A stretch of 61,168 nt of DNA from Blastococcus sp. KM273128 (GCF_021698975.1 NZ_SSXA01000015.1:1-61168); one strand, 5' to 3'. Positions 17,818 to 27,129 are shown, counted from the first letter of the stretch. Numbers and translations are program-made. Notes: generated from the sequence alone by a model not told the origin.

Positions 17818-18135
17818 TCACCACCGCCGGGCGGCCATCCAGCGGGTCCACCGGGCGACCTGCCGGCGGGCGACCGCCAGCAGGCGCTCGGCCCAGCTGA
17901 ACTCCGACGCGAGGAGCGCCAGCCCCGCCAGCACGGTGAGCCAGCCGGGCCCGGGCAGCGGCACGGTCACCAGACCGACCAGGACGACGGCGGTCCCGAC
18001 CACGGCGACACCCGCCCGGTACGCCTGCTCCAGCGGCGGCGCGGTGGCCAGCCGGCGCCGCCACGCCCGGCGGGGCGCCCGCCCGGCCGCAGCCGGCGGG
18101 CGCCCCAGCCCGAGCCTGGCGCCCACCCCGGTCAC
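17818..18135 (-). CDS. PGPGW-motif small membrane protein
   Basis: A 105-residue protein with two adjacent membrane helices around the signature PLPGPGWLTVLAGLALLASEFSWAERLL, typical of the TIGR02611/PGPGW family of unknown function. The N-terminus is Arg/Pro-rich and the C-terminus is Arg/Trp-rich (RWTRWMAARRW). The GTG at 18135 overlaps the permease stop by 4 bp (GTGA), so it is co-translated with the ABC exporter. A second family member is at 50155. Confidence 0.8.
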   Translation of the reverse strand: MTGVGARLGLGRPPAAAGRAPRRAWRRRLATAPPLEQAYRAGVAVVGTAVVLVGLVTVPLPGPGWLTVLAGLALLASEFSWAERLLAVARRQVARWTRWMAARRW

Positions 18136-18914
18136 CCGGCGTCGCGGCGGAGCAGCGCCCAGCCGCCGGCCACCAGGGCCGCCGCGGACCAGCCGACGAG
18201 CAGCGTCGTGGCGTGCCCCGCGGTGATGCCCAGTGCGTCGATGAGGACCCAGACCGCGCCCGTGCCCGGCAGGAGCTCGCCGACGTCGGCCGCCAGCTCG
18301 CCGAAGGCGGGCAGCAGCGCCGGCAGGACCAGCTGCAGCAGGAAAACCGTGGCGAGGGCGGCGGCCGTGCTGCGCATGAGGAAACCCAGCCCGGCGGTCA
18401 GCACGCCACCGGCGACGAGCACGGCGGCGACCCCGCCGAGGCTCCCGGTCAGCTCCCCGGAGGAGAGCACCAGGTCCGGCGCGAGCAGCTTCGCGAGGAC
18501 GTCGGCGACGAGGGCGAGCAGCACCCCGACCGCGGTGGCGACGGCGATCGGCACGGCCACCCGCGCGGCCAGCAGCACGCCCCGGCGCGGGGTCCACTGC
18601 AGCGTCGGCGCGATCGCCCCGCTGCCGTACTCGGAGGTGACCGCGAGCAGCACCACCAGCAGCAGCGCGAACTGCCCGACCATCGTCCCGTACTCCCCGG
18701 CGACCGTGGCGGCCGCCGTCGACCCGATGGCGGCCGCCATCTCGGCCTCGTCCAGCGCGGCGAGGGTGCCGATGCCGACGGTCGCCACTGCGGCCGCGAG
18801 CAGGCACCACCACGTCGTCCGCACGGTGCGCAGCCGCACCCACTCGGCACCGGCGGCCCGCGCGAGGACGGTCGCGGTGCCCGGCTCGGCCACCCGGGCG
18901 GTCGCGGCGGTCAT
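18132..18914 (-). CDS. ABC-2 type exporter permease
   Basis: A 260-residue permease with six membrane segments. Residues 1-40 carry the cytosolic start (AEWVRLRTVRTTWWCLLAAA), followed by an amphipathic SEYGSGAIAPTLQWTPRRG stretch typical of ABC-2 permeases that pair with a DrrA/CcmA-like ATPase. It is coupled to the ATPase upstream (ATGA overlap at 18911-18914) and to the PGPGW gene downstream. The substrate is unknown; because a sensor kinase pair diverges from the same promoter region, membrane-stress or peptide export is plausible. Confidence 0.87.
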   Translation of the reverse strand: MTAATARVAEPGTATVLARAAGAEWVRLRTVRTTWWCLLAAAVATVGIGTLAALDEAEMAAAIGSTAAATVAGEYGTMVGQFALLLVVLLAVTSEYGSGAIAPTLQWTPRRGVLLAARVAVPIAVATAVGVLLALVADVLAKLLAPDLVLSSGELTGSLGGVAAVLVAGGVLTAGLGFLMRSTAAALATVFLLQLVLPALLPAFGELAADVGELLPGTGAVWVLIDALGITAGHATTLLVGWSAAALVAGGWALLRRDAG

Positions 18915-19876
18915 GCCCGCACCTGCCCGGCCGGCTCGGGGGCGCCGGCCACCCGGTACTGGACGCTGTCCCCGGTGAGGTCGAGGTAGATCTCCTCCAG
19001 GGAGTGCTGCTGCTCGGCCAGCCGGTGCACGGCCACGCCGGTCTCCAGGGCGACGTCGCCCACGGTCTCGGCGGTGGCGCCCTCGACGAGCAGGTCGCCG
19101 TCCCCGGTGGGGTGGACCTGCAGCCCGCGGCGCAGCAGCGCGCCCGCCAGGTCGTCGGTCGACGGCGTCCGGACGACGACCTTCCGGCCGGCGTGCTCGC
19201 CCCGCATGACCTCCGCCATCGGGGCGTCGGCGATCAGCCGTCCGCGGCCGATGATGACCAGGTGGTCGGCGGTCTGCTCCATCTCGCTCATCAGGTGGCT
19301 GGACAGCAGCACGGTGCGCCCCTCGTCGGCCAGCCCCCGCACGAGCCGGCGGACCCAGCGGACGCCGTCGAGGTCCAGGCCGTTCATCGGCTCGTCGAAC
19401 AGCAGGACGGCGGGGTCGCCCAGCAGCGCGCCGGCGATGCCGAGCCGCTGCCGCATGCCGAGGGAGTAGCCCTTCACCCGCCGCCGCGCCGCAGGGCCGA
19501 GCCCGACCTGGTCGATCACCTCGTCGACCCGGCGGGCCGGCAGGCCGTGGGTGCGGGCGGCCACCCGGAGGTGGTCCCGCCCGCTGCGGCCGGGGTGCAC
19601 CGCCTGGGCGTCGAGCAGCGCACCGGCGGCGCGCAGCGGCTCGGCGAGCGTCGCGAACGGCCGGCCGCCCACCAGCGCCTGCCCGGAGGTCGGCCGGTCC
19701 AGGCCGAGCACCATGCGCATCGTGGTGGACTTGCCCGCACCGTTGGGGCCGAGGAAGCCGGTCACCTTGCCCGGCTGCACGTCGAAGGTCAGGTCGTCGA
19801 CGGCGCGGACCGCGCTGGACCCGTGCGCCAGGGGGCGAGCGCCGTAGGTCTTCGTGAGGCCGCGGACCTGGATCAT
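18911..19876 (-). CDS. ABC exporter ATP-binding protein
   Basis: A 321-residue ATPase. Walker A is GPNGAGKST (about 45-53), the signature loop is YSLGMRQRLGIAGALLGDPAVLLFDEPMNGLD (Walker B in LLFDEP), and the H-loop is SSHLMSEM. The C-terminal 90 residues form the accessory domain usual in DrrA/NatA-like exporters. The insertion after YGARPLAHGSSAVRAVDDL near residue 20 is slightly longer than normal. The ATG at 19876 has an upstream GGAG. It heads a three-gene operon and is divergent from the histidine kinase across about 160 bp. Confidence 0.9.
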   Translation of the reverse strand: MIQVRGLTKTYGARPLAHGSSAVRAVDDLTFDVQPGKVTGFLGPNGAGKSTTMRMVLGLDRPTSGQALVGGRPFATLAEPLRAAGALLDAQAVHPGRSGRDHLRVAARTHGLPARRVDEVIDQVGLGPAARRRVKGYSLGMRQRLGIAGALLGDPAVLLFDEPMNGLDLDGVRWVRRLVRGLADEGRTVLLSSHLMSEMEQTADHLVIIGRGRLIADAPMAEVMRGEHAGRKVVVRTPSTDDLAGALLRRGLQVHPTGDGDLLVEGATAETVGDVALETGVAVHRLAEQQHSLEEIYLDLTGDSVQYRVAGAPEPAGQVRA

Positions 19877-20038
19877 GCCGGGCTCCGCAAGAAGGATGAG
19901 GTCATGGCAGCGAGCGTTCCGGGACCGGGGGTGCGCGCGGATCACCCCGCAGCGCCGACCTGGCTCCCCCGCGCGGGGGAGGGGCGGAGAGCACCGGAGG
20001 GGGAGCCGCGCGGCGGCGCGGTCGGCCAGGATCGGGAC

Positions 20039-21322
20039 GTGCCTCCCTCGACCTTCCCGCGGACCGCCGCCGAGATCGTCGCCCGGCTGCGCGCGGTGGT
20101 CGCCACCGCGGCGGGCCCGGGCTGGCCGGGACGCGTCCTGTACGCGTTGGCGACCCTGCCGATCGGCGTGCTGTGCGTGGCGCTGTACGCCGCCCTGGTG
20201 GGGTCGGTGGTGGCGGTGGTCTACGGCATCGGGGTGCTGCTGATCCTGCTCGTGCTGGCCGCCGTCCGCGGGTTCGCCGGCCTGGACCGGCGGCTGGCCC
20301 GCACGCTGCTGGCCGTCGACATCCCCGACGGCGAGCGGGTGCGCCGGCTGCCCGGTGTCCTCGCCCCGCTGCGCCGGCTGGTCGTCTCGGCGAGCACCTG
20401 GCGGGCGCTGGGCTGGGTGGGGGTGCGGGTGCTCCTGGGCGTGGCCACGCTCGCCACCGCGTTCTTCGGCACCGCCGTCCTCCTCGGGCTGTTCTACGAG
20501 GTCGACTGGAACCTGGTCAACGCGTTGCCGCTGCTGGCGCTGGTCGCCCTCGACGTCGTCGTGACGCTCGTGGTGCTCGACCTGGTCGTCCGGCTGGCCG
20601 CCTCGGTCGCGCCGCGCCTGCTCGGCGCCGGGGCCGAGCAGCAGATCGCCGCGCTGCAGCAGAGCAGCCGCCGGCTCGCCGACCGCAACAAGCTCGCCCG
20701 CGACCTGCACGACACGATCGGGCACTCGCTCACCGCCAGCCTGCTGCAGGCCACCGCCGCCCGCCGCACGCTCACCCCCGCCGAGGGGCGCCCGGTGCAG
20801 CCCGAGTTCGCCCGCCAGGCGCTCGGCCACATCGAGACCAACACCCGCGCCGCGCTCGCCGAGCTCGACCGGGTGCTCACCGTGCTGCGCGACGGCGACG
20901 GCCCGGCCGAGGGCCCCGCCTTCGCCGCGCCGTCCCTGGCCGACCTCGACGACCTGCTGGGGAGCCTCCGCGACGGCGGCCTGCCGGTCGCCCTCGTCGT
21001 CGACGGCGAGGTCGACGACGTGCCGCCGGCCGTGCAGGAGCTCGCCTACCGGGTCGTGCAGGAGGGGACGACGAACGTGCTGCGGCACGCCGGCACCCCG
21101 CTGACCGTCGCCCAGGTCGTGCGCAGCGGCGACACCCTCGACGTCCGGGTGGTCAACGAGCGCGCCTCGCAGCTGGACAGCCGCCCCGGGCCCGGCGGTG
21201 GCCGCGGGCTGGCGGGTCTGCGCGAGCGGACCGCGGCCGCCGGCGGGACGCTGCGCGCCGAGCCCACGCCGACCGGTGGCTTCGAGCTCTGCGCCACCCT
21301 GCCGCTGGCGGGGGCGGCGTGA
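20039..21322 (+). CDS. NarL-type sensor histidine kinase
   Basis: A 427-residue kinase. Residues 30-190 are a membrane sensor with four helices, like the putative sensor domain often paired with ABC exporters. HisKA_3 follows with the phospho-acceptor His224 in ARDLHDTIGHSLTASLLQ. The HATPase domain has EGTTNVLRHA (N-box) and GGGRGLAGLRERTAAAGG (G-box). The GTG at 20039 precedes PPSTFPRTAAEI; an upstream in-frame ATG at 19904 would add 45 Pro/Gly-rich residues and reach close to the divergent ABC gene, so I think it less likely. It is coupled to its response regulator by a GTGA overlap. Confidence 0.88.
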   Translation: MPPSTFPRTAAEIVARLRAVVATAAGPGWPGRVLYALATLPIGVLCVALYAALVGSVVAVVYGIGVLLILLVLAAVRGFAGLDRRLARTLLAVDIPDGERVRRLPGVLAPLRRLVVSASTWRALGWVGVRVLLGVATLATAFFGTAVLLGLFYEVDWNLVNALPLLALVALDVVVTLVVLDLVVRLAASVAPRLLGAGAEQQIAALQQSSRRLADRNKLARDLHDTIGHSLTASLLQATAARRTLTPAEGRPVQPEFARQALGHIETNTRAALAELDRVLTVLRDGDGPAEGPAFAAPSLADLDDLLGSLRDGGLPVALVVDGEVDDVPPAVQELAYRVVQEGTTNVLRHAGTPLTVAQVVRSGDTLDVRVVNERASQLDSRPGPGGGRGLAGLRERTAAAGGTLRAEPTPTGGFELCATLPLAGAA

Positions 21323-21966
21323 CGCTCCGGCTGCTCCTGGTCGACGACGACGTGCTGGTCCGCTCCGGCCTGCGGGTGATCCTGGAGAGCGAGCCCGACC
21401 TCACCGTCGTGGGCGATGCCGGCACCGGGCGGGAGGCGCTGGACGTGGCGGCGGGCACCGACCCCGACGTCGTCCTCATGGACGTGCGGATGCCCGACAT
21501 GGACGGCATCGCGGCCACCCGCGAGCTGGTCGCCCGGGACGCCCAACGCCCCCGCGTGCTGGTGCTGACCACCTTCGAGGACGACGACTACCTGTTCCGA
21601 TCGCTGCAGGCCGGGGCGAGCGGGTTCGCGCTGAAGCGGGCGGACCCCGACGAGCTCGTCGACGCGATCCGGGTGGTGGCGCGCGGCACCTCGCTGGTGC
21701 TGCCCGACCTCACCCGCCGGCTGATCGCCTCGCACGCGCCGGCCCGCGCGCGGGGTGACGCCGCGCTGCCGGAGCTGACCGGGCGGGAGGCCGACGTGCT
21801 GCGGCTGGTCGCCGGCGGGCTGTCCAACGCGGAGATCGCCACCGAGCTCTACCTGTCCCGCGAGACGGTCAAGACCCACGTCAGCAGCGTGCTGCTGAAG
21901 CTGCGGGCCCGGGACCGCACGCAGGCCGTGATCGCCGCCTACGAGAGCGGCTTCATGACCACCTGA
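21319..21966 (+). CDS. NarL/LuxR-type response regulator
   Basis: A 215-residue regulator. The receiver domain (1-120) has the acidic pocket (VDDD, residues 8-11), phospho-acceptor Asp55 in VLMDVRMPD, and conserved Thr/Lys (VLTTFED, FALKRADP). The LuxR HTH (about 148-210) reads LTGREADVLRLVAGGLSNAEIATELYLSRETVKTHVSSVLLKL. It is translationally coupled to the kinase. The likely target is the divergent ABC-2 exporter operon, by analogy with similar layouts; that is inference. Confidence 0.9.
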   Translation: MTLRLLLVDDDVLVRSGLRVILESEPDLTVVGDAGTGREALDVAAGTDPDVVLMDVRMPDMDGIAATRELVARDAQRPRVLVLTTFEDDDYLFRSLQAGASGFALKRADPDELVDAIRVVARGTSLVLPDLTRRLIASHAPARARGDAALPELTGREADVLRLVAGGLSNAEIATELYLSRETVKTHVSSVLLKLRARDRTQAVIAAYESGFMTT

Positions 21967-22060
21967 CGCCGCCGACTGCGCAGTTGATGCCACCGACACG
22001 GGGCGACGCGCCGGCGGGTGCGGCACCGACCGCGCACTCGGCGCGGCCGCGCGGCGGGGG

Positions 22061-23347
22061 TCAGACGAGGAAGCGGTAGGCGGTCGTCCCCGGTGCCACG
22101 AGCTGGATGCGCAGCGGGCTGGCCTCGCACCGGGCGAGCAGCGCGGGCAGCCCGTCGGCGTCGCCCAGCTCGATGCCGGTGAGCGCGGCGCCGGTCTCCC
22201 GGTTGTCCCGCTTCACGTACTCGAACAGCACGATGTCGTCGTCCGGGCCGAGCACCTCGTCGAGGAAGCGGCGCAGCGCACCCGGCTCCTGCGGGAACTC
22301 CACGAGGAAGTAGTGCTTGAGCCCGCGGTGCACCAGCGAGCGCTCGACCACCTCGGCGTACCGGCTCACGTCGTTGTTGCCGCCGGAGAGCAGGCAGACG
22401 ACGGTCTGCCCCGGCTCGACGTCGACGAGCCCGCCGCTGACCGCCGCCGGCGACAGCGCGCCCGCGGGCTCGGCGATGATCCCGTCGGCCTGGTAGAGGT
22501 CGAGCATCTCGGTGCAGATCTGCCCCTCGGGCACGGTCAGCAGCTCCGCGCCGGAGTCGCGCACCAGGGGCAGCGTCACCGCGCCCACCTTCCGCACGGC
22601 CGCGCCGTCGACGAAGGTGTCGAGCTCGGGGAGCTCCACCGGCTCCCCGGCGGCCAGCGCCGCGGCCATGCCCGCCGCCCCGGCCGGCTCCACCCCCACC
22701 AGCCGGGTGCCGGGGGAGTGCCGGCGCAGCCACGTGCCGCACCCGGCCAGCAGCCCGCCCCCGCCCACCGGCAGGACGACGACGTCGGGTGCGGCGCCCA
22801 GCTGCTCGAGCACCTCCACCGCCACCGTCGCCTGCCCGGTGACCGTGCTCAGCGCGTCGAAGGCCGGCACCAGCGTCGCCCCGGTCGTCGCGGCGTCGTC
22901 CGCGGCCGCCGCGGCCGCCTCGTCGTAGGAGTCCCCGACGACGACGAGGGTCACCATGTCGCCGCCGAGCGCGGTGATCCGCTCGCGCTTCTGCCGCGGC
23001 GTCGTCCCGGGGACGTAGACCCGCCCGCGCACCTGCAGCGCGCGGCACGCGTAGGCCACGCCCTGCCCGTGGTTGCCGGCGCTGGCGCACACCACCCCGG
23101 CCGCGCGGGCGGCGCCGTCCAGCCCGGCGATGGTGTTGTAGGCGCCGCGGATCTTGTAGGAGCGGCCGACCTGGAGGTCCTCGCGCTTGAGCCAGACGTC
23201 GGCGCCGGTGAGCCCGGAGAGGCGGGCGTTGCGCTGCAGCGGCGTCCGCTCGGCCACCCCGGCGAGCCGGCGGCCCGCCTCCCGCACCGCGGCGGAGAAG
23301 TCGTCGGGCGACGCGTCGTCGCGAGGAGTACCGCTCACACCGCCCAT
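22061..23347 (-). CDS. ilvA: Threonine ammonia-lyase (threonine deaminase)
   Basis: A 428-residue PLP enzyme converting threonine to 2-oxobutanoate, the first step to isoleucine. The Schiff-base lysine is in GRSYKIRGAYN, the cofactor-binding loop SAGNHGQGVAYA follows, and the phosphate-binding tetraglycine is in PVGGGGLLAG. The C-terminal 80 residues (KHYFLVEFPQEPGALRRFLDEVLG) form a single ACT-like regulatory domain, as in the shorter actinobacterial IlvA. The ATG at 23347 (MGGVSGTP) was chosen; a GTG three codons later is also possible. It stands alone, converging with the response regulator. Confidence 0.9.
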   Translation of the reverse strand: MGGVSGTPRDDASPDDFSAAVREAGRRLAGVAERTPLQRNARLSGLTGADVWLKREDLQVGRSYKIRGAYNTIAGLDGAARAAGVVCASAGNHGQGVAYACRALQVRGRVYVPGTTPRQKRERITALGGDMVTLVVVGDSYDEAAAAAADDAATTGATLVPAFDALSTVTGQATVAVEVLEQLGAAPDVVVLPVGGGGLLAGCGTWLRRHSPGTRLVGVEPAGAAGMAAALAAGEPVELPELDTFVDGAAVRKVGAVTLPLVRDSGAELLTVPEGQICTEMLDLYQADGIIAEPAGALSPAAVSGGLVDVEPGQTVVCLLSGGNNDVSRYAEVVERSLVHRGLKHYFLVEFPQEPGALRRFLDEVLGPDDDIVLFEYVKRDNRETGAALTGIELGDADGLPALLARCEASPLRIQLVAPGTTAYRFLV

Positions 23348-23464
23348 CGTCGACGACACGCCCCGCGCCCGGCGCAGCAGGTCACGATCCGGGCGGTGAT
23401 GTACCCCACGGGTCGCGCACGGGCCTACGGTCGGCGTCCCCTCCTGGAGGCGGCGCGCGAGGCG

Positions 23465-24013
23465 GTGAGGTCGGTGGCCGGAGCCCTGGTCGTCTACGAG
23501 TCGGTGTTCGGCGATGCGCGGCGGGTCGCCATGGCGGTGGCGCACGGGCTGTGCAGCCGGCTTCAGGTCGACGTCGCCTGCGCGCGCGAGGCCCCGATGC
23601 TGGTGCCGTCCGACGTCTGCCTGCTGGTGGTCGGCGGCCCGACGCACGCGTTCGGAATGCCGCGCCCGTCCACCCGCGAGGGCGCCGTCCGGGACCACGC
23701 CGCGGTGATCCCCGACGTCACCTTCGGCCTGCACGAGTGGCTGGACGCCGTCCGCCTGCCGCGCGGCATCCAGGCCGCGGCCTTCGACACCCGCATGGAC
23801 CACCCGGTGCTGATCACCGCGCTGGACCACGCGGCGCGCACCGAGGAGAAGCTGCTCCGCCGGCTGGGCGCCACCCTGGCCGCACCCGCCGAGCACTTCC
23901 TGGTCGCCGACGTCGCCGGCCCGCTGGTCGACGGCGAGGAGGACCGCGCCCGGCTGTGGGGGCAGGCGCTCGCCGAGTTGGTCGCCCCGCACCGGATCCC
24001 GGTCCGCGGCTGA
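23465..24013 (+). CDS. Flavodoxin-fold protein
   Basis: A protein of about 182 residues with a flavodoxin-like start (ALVVYESVFGDARRVAMAVAHGL) in which the FMN phosphate loop usually reads SxxxGNT; here it is SVFGDAR. The GGPTHAFGMPRPSTREGA segment matches the flavin-contacting loop of the family. Function is unknown; it may be a flavin reductase partner or a stress flavodoxin. The start is uncertain: GTG 23465 and GTG 23474 are both close to the first strand, while ATG 23400 would add an Arg-rich extension. Confidence 0.75.
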   Translation: MRSVAGALVVYESVFGDARRVAMAVAHGLCSRLQVDVACAREAPMLVPSDVCLLVVGGPTHAFGMPRPSTREGAVRDHAAVIPDVTFGLHEWLDAVRLPRGIQAAAFDTRMDHPVLITALDHAARTEEKLLRRLGATLAAPAEHFLVADVAGPLVDGEEDRARLWGQALAELVAPHRIPVRG

Positions 24014-24038
24014 CCGGCAGGGCGAGGGGGACGACCGG

Positions 24039-24470
24039 TCAGCGCGGGTCGAGCAGGCGCAGGTGCGGTTGGGAGACCAGCCGCTTCTCGAAGGTCACCC
24101 GGTGCCGGCCGTCCTCGTCCTGCACGAACTGCAGCTGGTCGACCAGCGCGCGCATGAGCACCAGCCCCCGGCCGCGGTCGTCGAGGGGGGAGGCCGGGGC
24201 GTCGGCGGCGCTGGCCGGGTCGAAACCCTCGCCGTCGTCCACCACGCTGATCCGGCACGCCTCGTCGTCGATCGAGACGTCCACCTGGTAGGCCTCGTGC
24301 TCGGCGGCGTGGTCGACGACGTTGGCGCAGGCCTCCGTCAGCGCCAGCACGATCTCGTCGATCACCGACTGCGAGACGTCCAGGTGCTCCAGCGCCTGCC
24401 GCAGCAGCCCGCGCACCAGCGGCACGCTGTGCGCGTCGGTCGGCAGGCGCACGCTGAAGTCGATGTTCAT
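24039..24470 (-). CDS. Anti-sigma factor kinase (RsbW-like HATPase)
   Basis: A 143-residue GHKL ATPase. The N-box is LALTEACANVVDHAAE (about 42-57), the G1 box VVDDGEGFDP (76-85) and the G2 box DDRGRGLVLMRALVD (97-111). There is no HisKA or membrane part, so this is the serine kinase/anti-sigma type that holds a sigma factor or phosphorylates an STAS antagonist. It is divergent from the STAS gene at 24543 with 72 bp between, forming the other half of a partner-switch module. No sigma factor gene is adjacent, so its client lies elsewhere. Confidence 0.88.
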   Translation of the reverse strand: MNIDFSVRLPTDAHSVPLVRGLLRQALEHLDVSQSVIDEIVLALTEACANVVDHAAEHEAYQVDVSIDDEACRISVVDDGEGFDPASAADAPASPLDDRGRGLVLMRALVDQLQFVQDEDGRHRVTFEKRLVSQPHLRLLDPR

Positions 24471-24542
24471 GGCCGTTCAGCCTCCTCCTGCCCGGTGGCC
24501 TACCCTCGGACGACTGGGACGACGCGCTGAGGGAGGTGAACG

Positions 24543-24905
24543 GTGCACTTCGACGTGGAACGTACGACGGTCGCCGGGCGTCCGGCCCTCACCGTACGGG
24601 GTGAGCTGGACCTCGCCACGGCGCCGCGGCTCGCGGAGGACGCCGACGCCCTGCTCGCCGCCGGTCCGGCGGGGATCGTGGTCGACCTGACGCCGACGGT
24701 CTTCCTCGACTCCTCCGGCGCGCGCACCCTCATCGCCATCGCACGCAAGGCCGCCGCCGCGGGAGCGGAGCTGCACGTGGTCGCCCCGCGGGCCAACCGC
24801 CCGGTGCGGCTGCCGATCGACCTGCTGGAGCTCGGCACGGTGGTGCCGATCGTGAACTCCGCCGGCGAGGTGCCCAGCCCCGCCGTCAACCGCGACGCCA
24901 CGTAA
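24543..24905 (+). CDS. STAS anti-sigma factor antagonist (RsbV-like)
   Basis: A 120-residue STAS protein. The phosphorylatable serine lies in TVFLDSSGARTLI (Ser57 or Ser58), preceded by the usual GELDLATAP strand. When dephosphorylated such proteins bind the RsbW-like kinase and free the sigma factor. It starts with GTG at 24543 behind a GAGGTGA ribosome binding site. Ten bases after its stop the phytochrome-phosphatase gene begins, and that enzyme is the obvious candidate to dephosphorylate it. Confidence 0.9.
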   Translation: MHFDVERTTVAGRPALTVRGELDLATAPRLAEDADALLAAGPAGIVVDLTPTVFLDSSGARTLIAIARKAAAAGAELHVVAPRANRPVRLPIDLLELGTVVPIVNSAGEVPSPAVNRDAT

Positions 24906-24915
24906 CGTCGCCGGG

Positions 24916-27129
24916 GTGACCAGCCCCGCGCCCGGCCCGGCGCCCACCGTCGACGACGAGGCGCTGGCCCGCTGCGCCGAGGAGCCGATCGCCGTCCCGG
25001 GTGCGGTGCAGCCGCACGGCGCGCTGCTGGCGGTCACCGAGCCGGACCTCGCGGTCGTCGTCGCCTCCGGCAACGCGGCGGAGCTCTTCGGGGGCCCGGT
25101 CGCCGGCCGCACCCTGGACGCGCTGCTCGACCCCGCCGGCGCCGGCCGCCTGCGGGCCGGGCTCGCCGGCGACCTCGCCGAGCTGAACCCGCTGCGTGTA
25201 TGGGTGGCCGGGGCAGAGGTCGACCTCGTGGTGCACCGGGCCGACGGGCTGCTGGTCACCGAGTGGGAGCCGGTCCGGGGCGCGGGGGAGGCCGGCACGG
25301 CCTGGCACCGCCGGCTGCCCACCGTGCTGCAGCGGCTGTCGGCCAGCGCGACGCTCGACGATCTCTCCGCCGTCCTGGCCCGCGACGTCCGCGCGCTGAC
25401 CGGCTTCGACCGGGTGATGGTCTACCGCTTCGACCCGGAGTGGAACGGCGAGGTCATCGCCGAGGACCGGCGAGCGGACCTCGAGCCCTTCCTCGGCCTC
25501 TGGTTCCCGGCCAGCGACATCCCGGCCCAGGCGCGGGCGCTGTACGCGACCAACTGGATGCGGCTGATCCCCGACGCCGGCTACCGGCCGGTGCCGCTGG
25601 AGCCCCCGACGGTCGGCGGGCGCCCCCTCGACCTCTCCGGCGCCATGCTGCGCAGCGTCTCGCCGGTGCACCTGGAGTACCTGGCCAACATGGGGGTGCG
25701 CGCCTCCATGTCGATCTCGCTGGTCGACCGCGGGAAGCTGTGGGGCCTCATCGCCTGCCACCACTACGCCGGCCCGCACCGGCCCTCCTACACCGACCGC
25801 ACCGCGGCGGAGTTCCTCGGCCGTACCGCCTCGCTGCTGCTGCCCACGCAGGTCGTCACCGGGGAGCAGGGCGACGTCGTCGAGGTGGCGCAGCGGCAGG
25901 CCGAGCTGGCGGCGGTGGTCGGCCGCACCCCGCGCAGCCTGGCCGCCGCGCTCACCGACGGGGAGGTCACCGCGCTGGACCTGCTGCCCGCCGCGGGCGT
26001 CGCGGTGCGGCTCGGCGGCCAGCTGCACCTGCTGGGGACGACGCCGCCCGCCGAGCGGATCGGCCCGCTGGTCGCCGACCTGCTGGCCGCCGGGGTCCGG
26101 GCCACGGACGCGGTCAGCCGGGTCGTCCCGGCGGCGGCGGACCTCGCCGCCACGGCCAGCGGCGTGCTGGTCGCCGAGGTGGCCGGCGGCCGCGGCGACT
26201 ACCTCGCCTGGTTCCGGCCGGAGACGCTGCGCGAGATCACCTGGGGCGGCAACCCGTACACCTCCAAGACGGCGCAGACCGACGCCGGGCCGCGGCTGAG
26301 CCCGCGCCGCTCGTTCGACGCGTGGAGCGAGACGGTGCGGGAGCGCTCCCAGCCGTGGCTCGACCACGAGGTGGAGGCGGCCCGCGGCCTGGCCGCCCTG
26401 CTCACCGAGACCGCGGCCAGCCGCGCGACGGAGGACAACCGGCTGGCCACCGCCCTGCAGCGCACCCTGCTGCTCGACCAGCTGCCGAAGGTGCCCGGCC
26501 TGGACCTGGCCGCCCGGTACCTGCCCAGCGCGGACGACGTCGTCGGCGGTGACTGGTACGACCTGGTGCCGCTGCCGGGCGGCCGGGTGTCGGTCGTGGT
26601 GGGCGACGTCGCCGGGCACGGGCTGGCCGCCGCCGCGATCACCGCCCAGCTCCGGCACGCGCTGCGCGCCCACCTGCTGCGCGCCGTCGGCCCGGCCGCC
26701 GCGCTCGACGGGCTCAACGAGGTCATCGGGGCGCTGCTGCCCGGCGAGCTCGCCACCGCCGTCGTCGCCGAGCTCGACCCGGCCACCGGGGAGGTGGTGA
26801 TCGCCAACGCCGGCCACCTGCCGGTGCTGCACGCCACCGGCGGCGGGGCCGAGTACCTGCACGAGGGCCGGGGGCCGGCGCTGGGGCTGCTGGACGCCGC
26901 CGGTTACCGGGAGCTCCGGCTGACCCTGGCCGGCGACGACCGCCTGCTGCTGGTCAGCGACGGGCTCGTCGAGCGCGGCCGCGGCGGGCTGAGCGCCGGC
27001 CTGGACGAGCTGCGGGCCGCCGTCGCCGGTGGTCCGGTGGCGCCGCAGGCGCTGGTCGACGCGGTGCTCGCCGCCCTCGACCCGCCGCGCACCGACGACG
27101 TCACGCTGCTGGCGCTCGCCCGCACCTGA
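24916..27129 (+). CDS. Bacteriophytochrome fused to PP2C (SpoIIE) phosphatase
   Basis: A 737-residue light-receptor phosphatase. The PAS domain has the biliverdin-attachment Cys20 in ARCAEEPIAVPGAVQPHG. The GAF domain (about 145-310) has PASDIPAQAR (198-207), His252 in SPVHLEYLANMGV and CHHYAG. The PHY domain (320-500) carries the tongue motif PRRSF (463-467) and WGG (443-445). The C-terminus (505-735) is a SpoIIE-type PP2C domain with GGDWYD (544-549), GDVAGHG (563-569) and a terminal RTDDVTLLAL, all metal ligands present. It should turn red/far-red light into dephosphorylation of the upstream STAS protein. GTG start at 24916. Confidence 0.93.
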   Translation: MTSPAPGPAPTVDDEALARCAEEPIAVPGAVQPHGALLAVTEPDLAVVVASGNAAELFGGPVAGRTLDALLDPAGAGRLRAGLAGDLAELNPLRVWVAGAEVDLVVHRADGLLVTEWEPVRGAGEAGTAWHRRLPTVLQRLSASATLDDLSAVLARDVRALTGFDRVMVYRFDPEWNGEVIAEDRRADLEPFLGLWFPASDIPAQARALYATNWMRLIPDAGYRPVPLEPPTVGGRPLDLSGAMLRSVSPVHLEYLANMGVRASMSISLVDRGKLWGLIACHHYAGPHRPSYTDRTAAEFLGRTASLLLPTQVVTGEQGDVVEVAQRQAELAAVVGRTPRSLAAALTDGEVTALDLLPAAGVAVRLGGQLHLLGTTPPAERIGPLVADLLAAGVRATDAVSRVVPAAADLAATASGVLVAEVAGGRGDYLAWFRPETLREITWGGNPYTSKTAQTDAGPRLSPRRSFDAWSETVRERSQPWLDHEVEAARGLAALLTETAASRATEDNRLATALQRTLLLDQLPKVPGLDLAARYLPSADDVVGGDWYDLVPLPGGRVSVVVGDVAGHGLAAAAITAQLRHALRAHLLRAVGPAAALDGLNEVIGALLPGELATAVVAELDPATGEVVIANAGHLPVLHATGGGAEYLHEGRGPALGLLDAAGYRELRLTLAGDDRLLLVSDGLVERGRGGLSAGLDELRAAVAGGPVAPQALVDAVLAALDPPRTDDVTLLALART

